Made by a program: the position numbers and the translations under genes. The notes under the pieces were generated by a model. That model did no database searches. It worked only from the letters and a program-made list of their open reading frames with translations, and was not told the origin of the DNA. This document shows, in pieces, positions 8,202-18,324 of a DNA stretch of 64,000 bases; position 1 is the first letter of the stretch; every line of letters begins with the position of its first letter. The stretch is from Pseudomonas sp. MF4836 (GTDB taxonomy: Bacteria > Pseudomonadota > Gammaproteobacteria > Pseudomonadales > Pseudomonadaceae), in the NCBI RefSeq assembly GCF_002018875.1, contig NZ_MVOL01000004.1, positions 434,001-498,000 on the forward strand, given 5' to 3'.

Positions 8202-9425
8202 ATGGAAATGCGCGCAGATCTGCTGATTGTCGGTGCCGGAATGGTCGGTAGCGCCCTGGCGCTGGCCTTGCAGGACAGTGGGCTGGAAGTCCTGCTGCTC
8301 GATGGCAGCCCGCTGACGGTCAAACCCTTCGCTGCCGAGGCGCCCTTCGAGCCGCGTGTGAGTGCCTTGTCGGCGGCCAGCCAGCGGATCCTGCAACGCC
8401 TGGGCGTCTGGGAGGGGATTGCCCGACGCCGCACCAGCCCTTACGCGCAGATGCAGGTCTGGGATGGCAGTGGCACCGGGCAGATCCACTTTTCGGCGGC
8501 CAGCGTGCATGCCGAGGTGCTGGGGCATATCGTCGAGAACCGCGTGGTCCAGGACGCCTTGCTCGAGCGTTTGCACGAATGCGACCTGGGCCTGCTGGCC
8601 AATGCGCGCCTGGAGCAGATGCGGCGCTCCGGGGATGACTGGCTGCTGACCCTGGCCGATGGCCGGGTGCTGCGCGCGCCCCTGGTGATCGCGGCCGATG
8701 GCGCCAACTCGGCGGTGCGGCGCCTGACCGGTTGCGCCACCCGCGAATGGGATTACCTGCACTACGCCATCGTCACCAGCGTGCGCAGCAGCCAGCCGCA
8801 CCAACTGACCGCCTGGCAGCGTTTCACCGACAACGGCCCCTTGGCGTTTCTGCCACTGGAGCGCGATGGGCAGCAGGACTGGTGCTCGATTGTCTGGTCA
8901 ACCACGCCAGGCGAGGCCGAGCGCCTCATGGCGCTGGACGACGAGGTGTTCTGCCGCGAGCTGGAGCGCGCCTTCGAGGGTCGCCTGGGCACGGTGCTGA
9001 GCGCCGACCCACGGCTCTGTGTGCCGCTGCGCCAGCGCCATGCCAAGCGCTACGTAGCCGAGGGCCTGGCGCTGATCGGCGACGCCGCGCACACCATCCA
9101 CCCGCTGGCCGGGCAAGGCGTCAACCTGGGCTTTCTCGATGCGGCGGTGCTGGCCGAAGAACTGCTGCGCGCGCACAGCCGTGGCGAGCGCCTGGCCGAT
9201 GTGAAGGTGCTCAGCCGTTTCGAACGCCGGCGCATGCCGCACAACCTGGCGTTGATGGCGGCGATGGAAGGCTTTGAACGTTTGTTCCAGGCAGACCCGC
9301 TGCCGTTGCGCTGGCTGCGCAACACCGGGTTGAAAATCGTCGACCAGATGCCCGAAGCCAAGGCGCTGTTTGTACGTCAGGCGCTGGGGTTGAGCGGCGA
9401 TCTGCCGGCATTGGCCAAGGCCTGA
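8202..9425 (+). CDS. ubiI: UbiH/UbiF/VisC family FAD-dependent hydroxylase (UbiI-like)
   Basis: 407 residues. FAD-binding GAGMVG at 11-16, AADGANSAVRRLTG in the middle and GDAAHTIHPLAGQGVNLG starting at residue 293 show a ubiquinone-type flavin hydroxylase. By gene order it matches the VisC/UbiI position that introduces the C5 hydroxyl in ubiquinone biosynthesis. The family also contains UbiF and UbiM, and assignment to UbiI rests on context. Last gene of the pepP operon; 128 bp of non-coding DNA follows. Confidence 0.88.
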   Translation: MEMRADLLIVGAGMVGSALALALQDSGLEVLLLDGSPLTVKPFAAEAPFEPRVSALSAASQRILQRLGVWEGIARRRTSPYAQMQVWDGSGTGQIHFSAASVHAEVLGHIVENRVVQDALLERLHECDLGLLANARLEQMRRSGDDWLLTLADGRVLRAPLVIAADGANSAVRRLTGCATREWDYLHYAIVTSVRSSQPHQLTAWQRFTDNGPLAFLPLERDGQQDWCSIVWSTTPGEAERLMALDDEVFCRELERAFEGRLGTVLSADPRLCVPLRQRHAKRYVAEGLALIGDAAHTIHPLAGQGVNLGFLDAAVLAEELLRAHSRGERLADVKVLSRFERRRMPHNLALMAAMEGFERLFQADPLPLRWLRNTGLKIVDQMPEAKALFVRQALGLSGDLPALAKA

Positions 9426-9491
9426 ACCCCTCGGCTCTGCGCCCATTGCGTTCGGTGCAACATCTGGTAACGCCTCAAGGACACGTTCGGT

Positions 9492-9520
9492 TTGAGAAGG
9501 TAAATGTGAGTCCTTATCAT
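9492..9520 (+). promoter_or_regulatory. Sigma-70-type promoter overlapped by a Fur-like box
   Basis: A -35 TTGAGA (9492-9497) and -10 TATCAT (9515-9520) are separated by exactly 17 bp, 34 bp before the iron-binding protein gene. The 19 bases 9500-9518 (GTAAATGTGAGTCCTTATC) match 13 of 19 positions of the classical Fur box, so iron-bound Fur would block this promoter. Confidence 0.55.
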
Positions 9521-9553
9521 TTGGCCTCACTTTGATATCGAGAGACCGCTCCC

Positions 9554-10555
9554 ATGTTGGCACCGAAGCGTCTACTGACTGCCCTGGCACTCACCCTTAT
9601 CGGCGGAACCGCCCAGGCGGCCGATGAGGTGGTGGTCTACTCCTCGCGTATCGACGAGCTGATCAAGCCGGTGTTTGATGCCTACACCAAAAAAACCGGG
9701 GTACAGGTCAAGTTCATCACCGACAAGGAAGCGCCCCTGATGCAGCGGATCAAGGCCGAGGGTGAAAACGCCACCGCCGACCTGCTGCTCACCGTGGATG
9801 CCGGCAACCTCTGGCAAGCCGAGCAGATGGGCATTCTGCAACCGTTCACCTCCAAGGTGATCGACGCCAATATCCCCCTGCAATACCGCTCCTCGGCCCA
9901 CGCCTGGACGGGCCTGAGCCTGCGCGCGCGGACCCTCGCCTACTCCACCGACCGCGTTAAACCGGGTGACTTGACCACTTACGAAGCCCTGGCGGGCAAG
10001 CAATGGGAAGGCCGACTGTGCCTGCGCACGGCGAAAAAGGTCTACAACCAGTCGCTGACGGCCACGCTGATCGAAACCCATGGCGCGGAGAAAACCGAAG
10101 AGATCGTCAAGGGCTGGGTCAACAACCTGTCCACCGATGTGTTCTCCGACGACATCGCGGTGCTGGAAGCGATCAACGCCGGGCAATGCGACGTCGGTAT
10201 CGTCAACACCTACTACTACGGCCGCCTGCACAAGCAGAAGCCGGATCTGGCGGTGAAGCTGTTCTGGCCGAACCAGGGCGACCGTGGGGTGCACGTCAAC
10301 CTGTCGGGCATCGGCCTGACCAAGCATGCGCCGCACCCGGAAGCCGCCAAGGCCCTGGTGGAGTGGATGACCACCCCGGAAGCGCAGAAGATCTTCGCCG
10401 ACGTGAACCAGGAATTTCCGGCCAACCCGGCAGTGCAGCCGTCGGCTGAAGTGGCCAGTTGGGGCAAGTTCGTCGCCGATACCCTGCCGGTGGAAGTGGC
10501 CGGCAAGCGCCAGGCCGAAGCCATTCGCCTGATGGACCGCGCTGGCTGGAACTGA
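9554..10555 (+). CDS. hitA: ferric iron ABC transporter substrate-binding protein (FbpA/HitA/FutA type)
   Basis: 333 residues. A cleavable signal peptide ([22 protein letters not shown]) is followed by the type-2 periplasmic binding fold with [18 protein letters not shown] at the start, [15 protein letters not shown], and the tyrosine pair in [10 protein letters not shown] that ligates Fe(III) in this family. It captures ferric iron in the periplasm and delivers it to the permease encoded next. A Fur-like box overlaps the promoter, and a stable hairpin between this gene and the permease probably keeps binding-protein levels above permease levels. The symbol is by family analogy. Confidence 0.92.
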   Translation: MLAPKRLLTALALTLIGGTAQAADEVVVYSSRIDELIKPVFDAYTKKTGVQVKFITDKEAPLMQRIKAEGENATADLLLTVDAGNLWQAEQMGILQPFTSKVIDANIPLQYRSSAHAWTGLSLRARTLAYSTDRVKPGDLTTYEALAGKQWEGRLCLRTAKKVYNQSLTATLIETHGAEKTEEIVKGWVNNLSTDVFSDDIAVLEAINAGQCDVGIVNTYYYGRLHKQKPDLAVKLFWPNQGDRGVHVNLSGIGLTKHAPHPEAAKALVEWMTTPEAQKIFADVNQEFPANPAVQPSAEVASWGKFVADTLPVEVAGKRQAEAIRLMDRAGWN

Positions 10556-10570
10556 GCCTGCCGTTATACT

Positions 10571-10598
10571 GCGCCCCGCCTATGCGGGGCGTTTGCTT
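10571..10598 (+). terminator. intercistronic hairpin (partial terminator)
   Basis: GCGCCCCGC-CTAT-GCGGGGCGT followed by TTGCTTT, 15 bp after the hitA stop. Hairpins here are common between binding-protein and permease genes, where they stabilise upstream mRNA and reduce read-through. Confidence 0.7.
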
Positions 10599-10691
10599 TA
10601 AAGGGGCGGCGATACCGCCCAGCGCGAGCACGCTCCTCGCCCCGGAGATCCGCAAGCCTTTTTGCCTGTCCCACCTGCCCGAGAGTTTTTT

Positions 10692-12308
10692 GTGGCCCAT
10701 CCCGCCCAACGCCGCTGGTATCCCCTGGTCTTCGCCATTGCCGCCCTGGTCCTGCTGCCGCTGAGCGTCCTGCTGCTGTCCTGGCAGGTGGTCGACCAGC
10801 AGATCTGGTCGCACCTGTGGCAAACCCAGATGCCGAGGCTGCTGGGCAACACCTTGGTCCTGGTGTTGGGGGTGGGTGTCGGCGTGACCCTGCTCGGGGT
10901 CAGCCTGGCGTGGTTGACCAGCCTCTGTGAGTTTCCCGGTCGGCGTTGGCTGGATTGGGCGCTGATGCTGCCGTTCGCGATTCCGGCTTATGTGCTGGCC
11001 TTTGTCTTTGTCGGCCTGCTGGATTTTTCCGGCCCGGTGCAAAGCCTGCTGCGTGAGTGGTTCGGCAGCGGGTTGCGCCTGCCCCGGGTGCGTTCCACCG
11101 GCGGGGTGATCCTGGTGCTGGTGCTGGTGTTCTACCCCTATGTCTACCTGCTGGCGCGCACCGCATTCCTGGCCCAGGGCAAGGGCCTGATGGAGGCCGC
11201 GCGGGTATTGGGCCAGTCGCCGTGGCAGGCGTTCTGGCGCGTGGCACTGCCCATGGCGCGCCCGGCCATCGGCGCCGGCGTGGCCTTGGCATTGATGGAG
11301 ACCCTGGCCGATTTCGGCGCAGTCGCCGTGTTCAATTTCGACACGTTCACCACCGCTATCTACAAGACCTGGTATGGCTTCTTCAGCCTGTCCAGCGCCG
11401 CGCAACTGGCCAGTCTGTTGCTGCTGGCGGTGATGCTGGTGCTGTACGGCGAGCGTCGCGCCCGTGGCGCCAGCCGTGCAGGCAATGAGCGGCCGCGGGG
11501 CAAGGCGTTGTACCACCTGCGCGGGCTCAGGGCCCTGGCAGCCAGCAGTTGGTGCCTGCTGGTCTTCGCCTGCGCCTTCGTGATTCCGCTGCTGCAACTG
11601 GTGGTGTGGTTCTGGCAGCGTGGACGCTTCGACCTCGACGAGCGCTATGCCGGGTTGATCGTGCACACCCTTTACCTGGGGGCCATGGCGGCGCTGATCA
11701 CGGTGAGCGTGGCCCTGCTGCTGGCGTTTGCCCGGCGCCTCGCGCCGACCCGGGCGATCCGTACCGGGGTCAGCCTGGCCAACCTCGGCTATGCGCTGCC
11801 GGGCTCGGTGCTGGCGGTGTCAATCATGCTGGCGTTCAGTTACCTGGACCGCGAGCTGGTGATCCCGCTGTCGAGCTGGCTCGGCGGCGCCGGCAAGCCG
11901 CTGCTGCTGGGCAGCCTCTGTGCGCTGTTGCTGGCGTATCTGGTGCGCTTCATCGCGGTGGCCTATGGGCCGCTGGAAAACAGCCTGGCGCGGATCCGTC
12001 CGTCCTTGCCGGAAGCTGCCCGCAGCCTGGGGGTCAGCGGGCCACGACTGTTTTGCAAGGTGTATCTGCCGTTGCTGCTGCCCGGAACCCTCAGCGCCGC
12101 GTTGCTGGTGTTCGTCGATGTGCTCAAGGAAATGCCCGCCACCCTGCTGATGCGCCCGTTCGGCTGGGACACGCTGGCGGTACGGATCTTCGAGATGACC
12201 AGCGAAGGGGAGTGGGCGCGTGCTTCGCTGCCGGCCTTGACCCTGGTTCTGGTCGGGTTGTTGCCGGTCATTGGCTTGATCCGCCGCTCGGCTCATCGAA
12301 TCGGTTAG
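10692..12308 (+). CDS. hitB: ferric iron ABC transporter permease, fused two-half type
   Basis: 538 residues with about 12 hydrophobic segments in two homologous halves. Each half has a BPD_transp_1 EAA loop: LMEAARVLGQSPWQAFWRVA and LPEAARSLGVSGPRLFCKVY. This is the FbpB/HitB organisation. The start is set at the GTG at 10692, preceded by GAGAG; an upstream ATG at 10662 is possible but adds polar residues (MPVPPAREFF) ahead of the first membrane helix. No ATPase gene follows, so the ATP-hydrolysing subunit must be encoded elsewhere. Confidence 0.9.
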   Translation: MAHPAQRRWYPLVFAIAALVLLPLSVLLLSWQVVDQQIWSHLWQTQMPRLLGNTLVLVLGVGVGVTLLGVSLAWLTSLCEFPGRRWLDWALMLPFAIPAYVLAFVFVGLLDFSGPVQSLLREWFGSGLRLPRVRSTGGVILVLVLVFYPYVYLLARTAFLAQGKGLMEAARVLGQSPWQAFWRVALPMARPAIGAGVALALMETLADFGAVAVFNFDTFTTAIYKTWYGFFSLSSAAQLASLLLLAVMLVLYGERRARGASRAGNERPRGKALYHLRGLRALAASSWCLLVFACAFVIPLLQLVVWFWQRGRFDLDERYAGLIVHTLYLGAMAALITVSVALLLAFARRLAPTRAIRTGVSLANLGYALPGSVLAVSIMLAFSYLDRELVIPLSSWLGGAGKPLLLGSLCALLLAYLVRFIAVAYGPLENSLARIRPSLPEAARSLGVSGPRLFCKVYLPLLLPGTLSAALLVFVDVLKEMPATLLMRPFGWDTLAVRIFEMTSEGEWARASLPALTLVLVGLLPVIGLIRRSAHRIG

Positions 12309-12462
12309 GTGCCAGTCCTCAACCTTGCGGCTACAATGCGCGGCATTCGGTGCGGTCCATCTTCGGATCTGCTGGCTGGAATCGGCTGAAAGCCATCTAT
12401 TTCAAGGCTTTCACTCGTGCAGCGGCGGTCCGCACCTTCGCCACGCCCGGAAGGAGAAACCC

Positions 12463-13545
12463 ATGGGACAGCGCACGCCTCTGTATGACTTTCACCTCGC
12501 CCTTGGCGCGAAGATGGTCGATTTTGGCGGTTGGGACATGCCTCTGCATTACGGCTCGCAAGTCGAGGAGCACCATGAGGTGCGCCGTGACTGCGGTGTT
12601 TTCGATGTATCCCATATGACCGTGATCGACATCAGCGGCCCCCAGGCCAAGGCCTGGCTCCAGTATCTGCTGGCCAATGATGTCGAGCGCCTGCAAAGCC
12701 CCGGGCAGGCTTTGTACAGCACCATGCTCAACGAACGTGGCGGCATCGTCGACGATATGCTGGTCTACCGCACCGAAGACGGTTACCGGCTGGTGGTCAA
12801 CGCCGCCACTCGCGACCAGGACATCGCCTGGATGCAGGCGCAGCTGGGGGCGTTCCAGGTGCAGTTGCGCGAACGCTCGGACCTGGCGTTGCTCGCCATC
12901 CAGGGCCCCCAGGCGCGGCACAAGATCGCCGAACTGGTGACCCAGGCCCGTGGCGCGTTGATCCACCAGCTCAAGCCATTCGAAGGCCGTTTCGACGGTG
13001 ACTGGTTTATCGCCCGTACCGGCTATACCGGCGAGGATGGTCTGGAAATCATGTTTCCGGCCGATCAGGCCCCGGCATTCTTCAACGACCTGGTGGGCGC
13101 AGGCATTTCCCCTATCGGCCTTGGCGCCCGCGATACCTTGCGTCTCGAGGCCGGGATGAACCTGTACGGCCAGGACATTCACCAGGATGTTTCGCCCCTG
13201 GCGGCCAACATGGCCTGGAGCATTGCCTGGGAGCCGGCCTCACGCAAATTCATCGGTCGCACTGCACTGGAAGCCGAGCGGGCGAGCGGAGTGAAGCAGA
13301 AGCTGGTGGGCCTGGTCCTGGAAGAACGCGGTGTTTTGCGAGCGCATCAGGTGGTTCGCATCACAGATGTTGGCGAAGGTGAGATCACCAGTGGTAGTTT
13401 CTCCCCTACGCTGAGCAAATCGATCGCACTGGCGCGGGTGCCGATGGCCACCGCCGACCGTGCAGAAGTGGAAATCCGTGGCAAGTGGTACCCGGTTCGA
13501 GTGGTCAAGCCGACCTTCGTGCGCCATGGCAAAACCCTGATCTAA
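12463..13545 (+). CDS. gcvT: glycine cleavage system aminomethyltransferase
   Basis: 360 residues, T-protein. It transfers the aminomethyl carbon from lipoyl-GcvH to THF, giving 5,10-methylene-THF and ammonia. Family features are the N-terminal TPLYDFHLALGAKMVDFGGW, MTVIDISGPQA, the folate-binding FIARTGYTGEDGLEI, and the C-terminal oligosaccharide-binding-like domain ending VKPTFVRHGK. AAGGAG lies 7 bases before the ATG at 12463, which is preferred to an upstream in-frame start at 12325. gcvH follows after 52 bp. No glycine riboswitch aptamer could be recognised in the leader. Confidence 0.95.
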   Translation: MGQRTPLYDFHLALGAKMVDFGGWDMPLHYGSQVEEHHEVRRDCGVFDVSHMTVIDISGPQAKAWLQYLLANDVERLQSPGQALYSTMLNERGGIVDDMLVYRTEDGYRLVVNAATRDQDIAWMQAQLGAFQVQLRERSDLALLAIQGPQARHKIAELVTQARGALIHQLKPFEGRFDGDWFIARTGYTGEDGLEIMFPADQAPAFFNDLVGAGISPIGLGARDTLRLEAGMNLYGQDIHQDVSPLAANMAWSIAWEPASRKFIGRTALEAERASGVKQKLVGLVLEERGVLRAHQVVRITDVGEGEITSGSFSPTLSKSIALARVPMATADRAEVEIRGKWYPVRVVKPTFVRHGKTLI

Positions 13546-13597
13546 CTTTTTCCGGCGGGCAGTCAGCCGCTGACATTTCTTCTTGAGGACACAGAAT

Positions 13598-13981
13598 ATG
13601 AGCGATATCCCTGCCGACCTGCGTTTTGCCGAAAGTCATGAATGGGCCCGTGTGGAAGCCGATGGCAGCGTGACCGTGGGTATTAGCGACCACGCTCAGG
13701 AAGCCTTGGGCGACGTGGTATTCGTCGAGCTGACCGAAGTCGGCACCGTGTTCGGTGCAGGGGATCAGGCGGGCGTGGTGGAGTCGGTCAAGGCGGCTTC
13801 CGATATCTACGCACCGGTGGCGGGCGAAGTGATTGCCATCAACGAAGAGTTGAGCGCCAGCCCCGAGCTGCTCAACAGCGACCCGTATGGCGCCTGGATC
13901 TTCAAGCTCAAGCCAAGCAATGCCGCAGATCTGGATAAGCTGCTGGACGCTGCCGGCTACAAGGCCGCCATCGGCGAGTAA
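13598..13981 (+). CDS. gcvH: glycine cleavage system H protein
   Basis: 127 residues. Lipoyl carrier shuttling the aminomethyl group between GcvP and GcvT. The lipoylation site is K65 in [14 protein letters not shown], within the usual beta-sandwich from [11 protein letters not shown] to [11 protein letters not shown] strong ribosome binding site (TTGAGGAC) precedes the ATG at 13598. A rho-independent terminator follows directly, so gcvTH is a closed unit separate from gcvP. Confidence 0.97.
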   Translation: MSDIPADLRFAESHEWARVEADGSVTVGISDHAQEALGDVVFVELTEVGTVFGAGDQAGVVESVKAASDIYAPVAGEVIAINEELSASPELLNSDPYGAWIFKLKPSNAADLDKLLDAAGYKAAIGE

Positions 13982-13993
13982 GCCCTTGGAAAG

Positions 13994-14022
13994 AAAAAGC
14001 CTCGATCATTCGAGGCTTTTTT
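13994..14022 (+). terminator. rho-independent terminator after gcvH
   Basis: AGCCTCG-ATCATT-CGAGGCT flanked by AAAAA on the left and TTTTTT on the right. The A-run means it can also terminate the convergent aminotransferase gene. Confidence 0.92.
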
Positions 14023-14034
14023 ATGGGCGCCGTA

Positions 14035-15177
14035 TCAGGCGTCTTTCAGCACGGCCTTGACCGCCGCCACCGAGCGCTCGACGTCGCTTTTGCTCATGCT
14101 GGTGAACATCGGCAGCGAAACGATCAGGCGCCCGACCCGTTCCGCCACCGGGAACATGCCCTCCTTGAAGCCGAGTTTGCGGTACAGGCTCAGCAGGTGG
14201 ATGGGCGGGTAGTGATAGCCGATCCCGATGCCGCGTTCCTGCATCTGCTCCATAAAACTGGCGCGGGCGGGCTTGCCGTCCCGGCGTTCAGGCAGCACCA
14301 GTTGGAACAGGTGCCAATTGCTGTTGCTGAAGTCCGCCGGCGGCAGTTGGGCGCCGTAGGTGGCCTCGAAATCGCTGCCGAAGCAGTCGAAGTAGTAGCG
14401 GGCCAGTTCACGGCGATGGGTGGTGATGTGTTCGATATGGGCGAACTGCCCCAGGCCGATGGCGGCGGCGACGTCGGTCATATTGAACTTGCCGCCCAGG
14501 ACATCCACATCCAGCCCGTCGAAACCGTTGCGGGTGACGCCTTGCAGGCGGTACTTCTCGGCCAGGCGCACTTCTTCGGGGGTGTTCAGCACCAGGCAGC
14601 CGCCCTCGGACGAGGTGACGTTTTTGTTGGCCTGGAAGCTGAATGACACAAAGTCACCGCTGGCGCCGATGCGCTGGCCGTCCCAGCTCGAACCCAGGGC
14701 CTGGGCGGCGTCTTCCACCACCCGCAGGCCGTGCTTGCGCGCCAGGGCGTAGAGGCGCGTCATGTCCACCGGTAACCCGGCCAGATACACCGGGATGATG
14801 GCTTTGGTGCGGGGGGTGATCGCCGCCTCCACCTGGGCCAGGTCGAGGTTGCGGGTGATCGGGTCGATATCGGCAAATACCGGAGTGGCGCCGACTTCCA
14901 GAATCACGTTGGCCGTGGCCACCCAGGAGATCGGGGTGGTGATGACTTCGTCGCCGGGGCCGATGCCGGCGATGCGCAGGGCGATCTCCATGGTGCAGGT
15001 GCCGGAGTTGAAGGTGCGCACCGGGCGTCCGCCGAAGAACTCCGAGAGCTGGGCTTCGAACGCCTGGACCTTGGGCCCGCTGGTGATCCAGCCCGAGCGC
15101 AGGACGTCGCCGACAGCGGCGATGGTGGCTTCATCGATGGTGGGTTTGGAAAACGGCAGGAAAGGCAGTTGGCTCAT
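14035..15177 (-). CDS. DegT/DnrJ/EryC1/StrS-family PLP aminotransferase
   Basis: 380 residues. PLP-dependent sugar-type aminotransferase family (as ArnB, PglE, DesI), which usually aminates nucleotide-activated keto-sugars. Visible are the N-terminal FSKPTIDEATIAAVGDVLRSGW, the phosphate-binding FNSGTCTMEIAL, D156 (VVEDAAQA) that contacts the pyridine nitrogen, and the Schiff-base lysine K185 in SFQANKNVTSSEGG. The gene sits alone on the minus strand between gcvH and gcvP, with no nucleotide-sugar genes nearby, so the substrate cannot be named. It shares the short terminator with gcvH. Confidence 0.9.
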   Translation of the reverse strand: MSQLPFLPFSKPTIDEATIAAVGDVLRSGWITSGPKVQAFEAQLSEFFGGRPVRTFNSGTCTMEIALRIAGIGPGDEVITTPISWVATANVILEVGATPVFADIDPITRNLDLAQVEAAITPRTKAIIPVYLAGLPVDMTRLYALARKHGLRVVEDAAQALGSSWDGQRIGASGDFVSFSFQANKNVTSSEGGCLVLNTPEEVRLAEKYRLQGVTRNGFDGLDVDVLGGKFNMTDVAAAIGLGQFAHIEHITTHRRELARYYFDCFGSDFEATYGAQLPPADFSNSNWHLFQLVLPERRDGKPARASFMEQMQERGIGIGYHYPPIHLLSLYRKLGFKEGMFPVAERVGRLIVSLPMFTSMSKSDVERSVAAVKAVLKDA

Positions 15178-15364
15178 GACGAGGGTGCACCCGGTAAGCA
15201 GAGGGTAGAAACAGGCAGGGTGCGCGCCGAGGCTGGCGCGCTGACGCCCAGCATAATGGTACCGATTCGGCGACGGCGCCAGCGCGTCGACGCCCGAAAG
15301 CGGCTGCTATGCTGGCTTGACCGTGTTGCATCGACGTTGAGCGCCACTTAAGAGAGAGCCCGTC

Positions 15365-18238
15365 ATGTCCCAGTTGCCGTCCTTGAGCCAATTGCGCGAT
15401 CCGAACGCTTTTTTACGCCGCCACCTGGGGCCCGATGCCGCCGAGCAGCAGGCGATGCTCGAGAGCCTGGGGCTGGGCAGCCGGACCGAGCTGATCGAGC
15501 AGACAGTGCCGCCGGGAATTCGCTTCAAGGGAGCGCTGGCACTGCCGCCAGCCCTGGACGAAGAGGCGGCCCTGGCCAAGTTGCGTGGCTACGCCGAGCA
15601 GAACCAGGTCTGGACCAGCCTGATCGGCATGGGCTACCACGCCACTCTGACCCCGGGGGTGATTCTGCGTAACGTGCTGGAGAACCCCGGCTGGTACACC
15701 GCTTACACCCCCTACCAACCGGAAATCGCCCAGGGCCGGCTCGAGGCCCTGCTCAATTTTCAGCAACTGACCATCGACCTGACCGGCCTGGAGCTGGCCA
15801 ATGCCTCGCTGCTGGATGAAGCCACTGCGGCGGCCGAGGCCATGGCCCTGGCCCGGCGGGTGGCCAAATCCACCAGCAACCGCTTCTTTGTCGACCATAA
15901 CTGCCACCCGCAGACGATTTCCGTGGTTCGCACCCGGGCCGAAGGGTTTGGCTTCGAGCTGGTGGTCGACGCTGTGGATAACTTGCCGGGGCAGCAGGTG
16001 TTCGGGGCCTTGCTGCAATACCCGGACACCCATGGCGAGATACGCGACCTGCGTCCGCTGATCGACCACCTGCATGGGCAGCATGCCCTGGCCTGTGTCG
16101 CCACCGACCTGCTCAGCCTGCTGCTGTTGACGCCGCCGGGCGAGCAGGGGGCCGACGTGGTGCTCGGCTCATCCCAGCGCTTTGGCGTGCCTATGGGTTA
16201 CGGCGGTCCCCATGCGGCCTTTTTTGCCTGCCGTGACGAGTACAAGCGAGCCATGCCGGGCCGGATCATCGGCGTGTCGCGGGACGCCCGGGGCAATGTG
16301 GCCCTGCGCATGGCCCTGCAAACCCGCGAGCAACATATCCGTCGCGAGAAGGCCAATTCCAATATCTGCACGGCCCAGGTGCTGCTGGCCAATATCGCCG
16401 GTTTCTACGCGGTGTATCACGGGCCCGAGGGCCTCAAGCGCATTGCCCAACGGGTGCACCGGCTGACCTGCATCCTGGCCGCCGGGCTGGAGCGCCATGG
16501 CACCACCCGGCTCAATCGGCATTTTTTCGACACCCTGACCCTGGAGGTGGGCGGGAGCCAGACGGCGATCATCGAAAGCGCCAAGGCGGCGCAGATCAAC
16601 CTGCGGATTCTCGGGCGCGGGCAATTGGGCCTGAGCCTGGATGAGGGCTGCGACGAAAGCACCGTGGCTCGCTTGTTCGACCTGTTCCTGGGGGCCGACC
16701 ACGGGTTGCAGGTGGCCGAACTCGATGCCCAGGCGCTGCCCGGTGGAATCCCCCCCGAGCTGCTGCGCAGCAGCCGCTACCTGACCCACCCGGTGTTTAA
16801 CGCGCACCACAGCGAAACCCGGATGCTGCGCTACCTCAAGCAGCTGGAAAACAAGGACCTGGCGCTCAACCAGTCGATGATCCCGCTCGGCTCCTGCACC
16901 ATGAAGCTCAACGCCAGCAGCGAGATGATCCCCATCACCTGGCCGCAATTTGCCAACCTGCATCCCTTTGCTCCCCTGGAGCAGGCGGTGGGCTATGGGC
17001 TGATGATCGACGAATTGCAGCGCTGGCTGTGTGCGATCACCGGTTTCGATGCGATCTGCATGCAACCCAATTCCGGGGCCCAGGGCGAGTACGCCGGGTT
17101 GTTGGCGATCAGTAAGTACCACGCCAGCCGGCAGCAGGCGGGGCGTGATATCTGCCTGATTCCAGCCTCGGCCCACGGCACCAACCCGGCTTCGGCGCAG
17201 ATGGCCGGGATGCAGGTGGTGATTGTCGAATGCGACGCTGCGGGCAACGTCGACCTTGAAGACCTCAAGGCCAAGGCCCAGGCCGCCGGCGAGCACCTGG
17301 CCTGCCTGATGGCGACCTATCCATCGACCCATGGCGTGTACGAGGAGGGCATGCGCGAAATCTGCGAAGTTATCCACAGCCATGGCGGCCAGGTGTACAT
17401 GGACGGAGCCAACCTCAATGCCCAGGTCGGCCTGGCCCGGCCGGCGGATATCGGCGCCGATGTCTCCCACATGAATCTGCACAAAACCTTTTGCATTCCC
17501 CATGGCGGCGGTGGCCCGGGCATGGGGCCGATCGGCGTGCGGGCGCACTTGGCGCCGTTTGTCGCCAATCATCCGGTGGTGCCGCTGGAGGGGCCGTTGC
17601 CAGGCAACGATGCGGTCAGCGCGGCGCCGTGGGGCAGCGCGAGCATCTTGCCCATCAGTTGGATGTACATCGCGATGATGGGCCCGCAATTGGTGGATGC
17701 CAGCGAGGTGGCGATCCTGGCGGCCAATTACCTGGCGGAGCAGTTGAGCGGGGCCTTTGCGGTGCTCTACAGCGGGCGCAATGGGCGGGTGGCCCATGAA
17801 TGCATCCTCGACCTGCGACCGCTCAAGGCCCAGACCGGAATCAGCGAGGAGGACGTGGCCAAGCGCCTGATGGATTACGGCTTTCATGCGCCGACCATGT
17901 CCTTTCCGGTGCCGGGAACCCTGATGGTCGAACCCACGGAGAGCGAGTCCAAGGCCGAGCTGGATCGGTTTATCGAGGCGATGCTGAGCATTCGCGCGGA
18001 GATCGCCCTGGTCCAGGACGGCCACTGGCCAGCCGACGACAACCCGCTCAAGGGTGCGCCCCATACCCTGGCCGATATCACCGGAGTCTGGGAGCGGCCC
18101 TACAGCATTCAACAGGCGGTGCTGCCCAGCGCCCATACCCGTAGCCACAAGTACTGGCCGACAGTGAATCGGGTCGATAACGTCTATGGCGATCGCAACC
18201 TGTTTTGCGCTTGCGTGCCGGTGGATGCCTATCGCTGA
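15365..18238 (+). CDS. gcvP: glycine dehydrogenase (decarboxylating), P protein
   Basis: 957 residues, full length for the homodimeric type with N- and C-terminal halves fused. It decarboxylates glycine and loads the aminomethyl group on GcvH. The PLP lysine is K707 in [18 protein letters not shown]; other hallmarks are [15 protein letters not shown] at the start, [20 protein letters not shown], and [20 protein letters not shown] ribosome binding site precedes the ATG. It has its own upstream region and terminator, separated from gcvTH by the DegT gene. Confidence 0.98.
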   Translation: MSQLPSLSQLRDPNAFLRRHLGPDAAEQQAMLESLGLGSRTELIEQTVPPGIRFKGALALPPALDEEAALAKLRGYAEQNQVWTSLIGMGYHATLTPGVILRNVLENPGWYTAYTPYQPEIAQGRLEALLNFQQLTIDLTGLELANASLLDEATAAAEAMALARRVAKSTSNRFFVDHNCHPQTISVVRTRAEGFGFELVVDAVDNLPGQQVFGALLQYPDTHGEIRDLRPLIDHLHGQHALACVATDLLSLLLLTPPGEQGADVVLGSSQRFGVPMGYGGPHAAFFACRDEYKRAMPGRIIGVSRDARGNVALRMALQTREQHIRREKANSNICTAQVLLANIAGFYAVYHGPEGLKRIAQRVHRLTCILAAGLERHGTTRLNRHFFDTLTLEVGGSQTAIIESAKAAQINLRILGRGQLGLSLDEGCDESTVARLFDLFLGADHGLQVAELDAQALPGGIPPELLRSSRYLTHPVFNAHHSETRMLRYLKQLENKDLALNQSMIPLGSCTMKLNASSEMIPITWPQFANLHPFAPLEQAVGYGLMIDELQRWLCAITGFDAICMQPNSGAQGEYAGLLAISKYHASRQQAGRDICLIPASAHGTNPASAQMAGMQVVIVECDAAGNVDLEDLKAKAQAAGEHLACLMATYPSTHGVYEEGMREICEVIHSHGGQVYMDGANLNAQVGLARPADIGADVSHMNLHKTFCIPHGGGGPGMGPIGVRAHLAPFVANHPVVPLEGPLPGNDAVSAAPWGSASILPISWMYIAMMGPQLVDASEVAILAANYLAEQLSGAFAVLYSGRNGRVAHECILDLRPLKAQTGISEEDVAKRLMDYGFHAPTMSFPVPGTLMVEPTESESKAELDRFIEAMLSIRAEIALVQDGHWPADDNPLKGAPHTLADITGVWERPYSIQQAVLPSAHTRSHKYWPTVNRVDNVYGDRNLFCACVPVDAYR

Positions 18239-18262
18239 GGGCGGACTGATCAAAAAACAGGC

Positions 18263-18295
18263 AAAAAAATGCCGCTCATGGGAGCGGCATTTTTT
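18263..18295 (+). terminator. rho-independent terminator after gcvP
   Basis: ATGCCGCTC-ATGG-GAGCGGCAT bordered by an A-run and a T-run. Bidirectional in shape, serving gcvP and the convergent DUF2388 gene. Confidence 0.93.
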
Positions 18296-18319
18296 ATCTC
18301 ACAACTTTTATCTCACAAC
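18292..18319. repeat. 14-bp perfect tandem duplication
   Basis: TTTTATCTCACAAC occurs twice head to tail between the gcvP terminator and the DUF2388 stop codon. Probably a replication-slippage product. Confidence 0.9.
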
Positions 18320-18324
18320 CGCGA

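Noticed and set aside
12309..12462. Glycine riboswitch upstream of gcvT
   Set aside because: The leader lacks the tandem aptamer cores and conserved GGA/GAG elements I would expect, and 154 bp is short for a tandem glycine riboswitch plus expression platform.
16169..18253. 694-codon open frame antisense to gcvP
   Set aside because: GC-rich third positions create long antisense frames. gcvP on the other strand has full catalytic motifs, and this frame has no family pattern and is His/Gly/Arg-rich as expected for a shadow.
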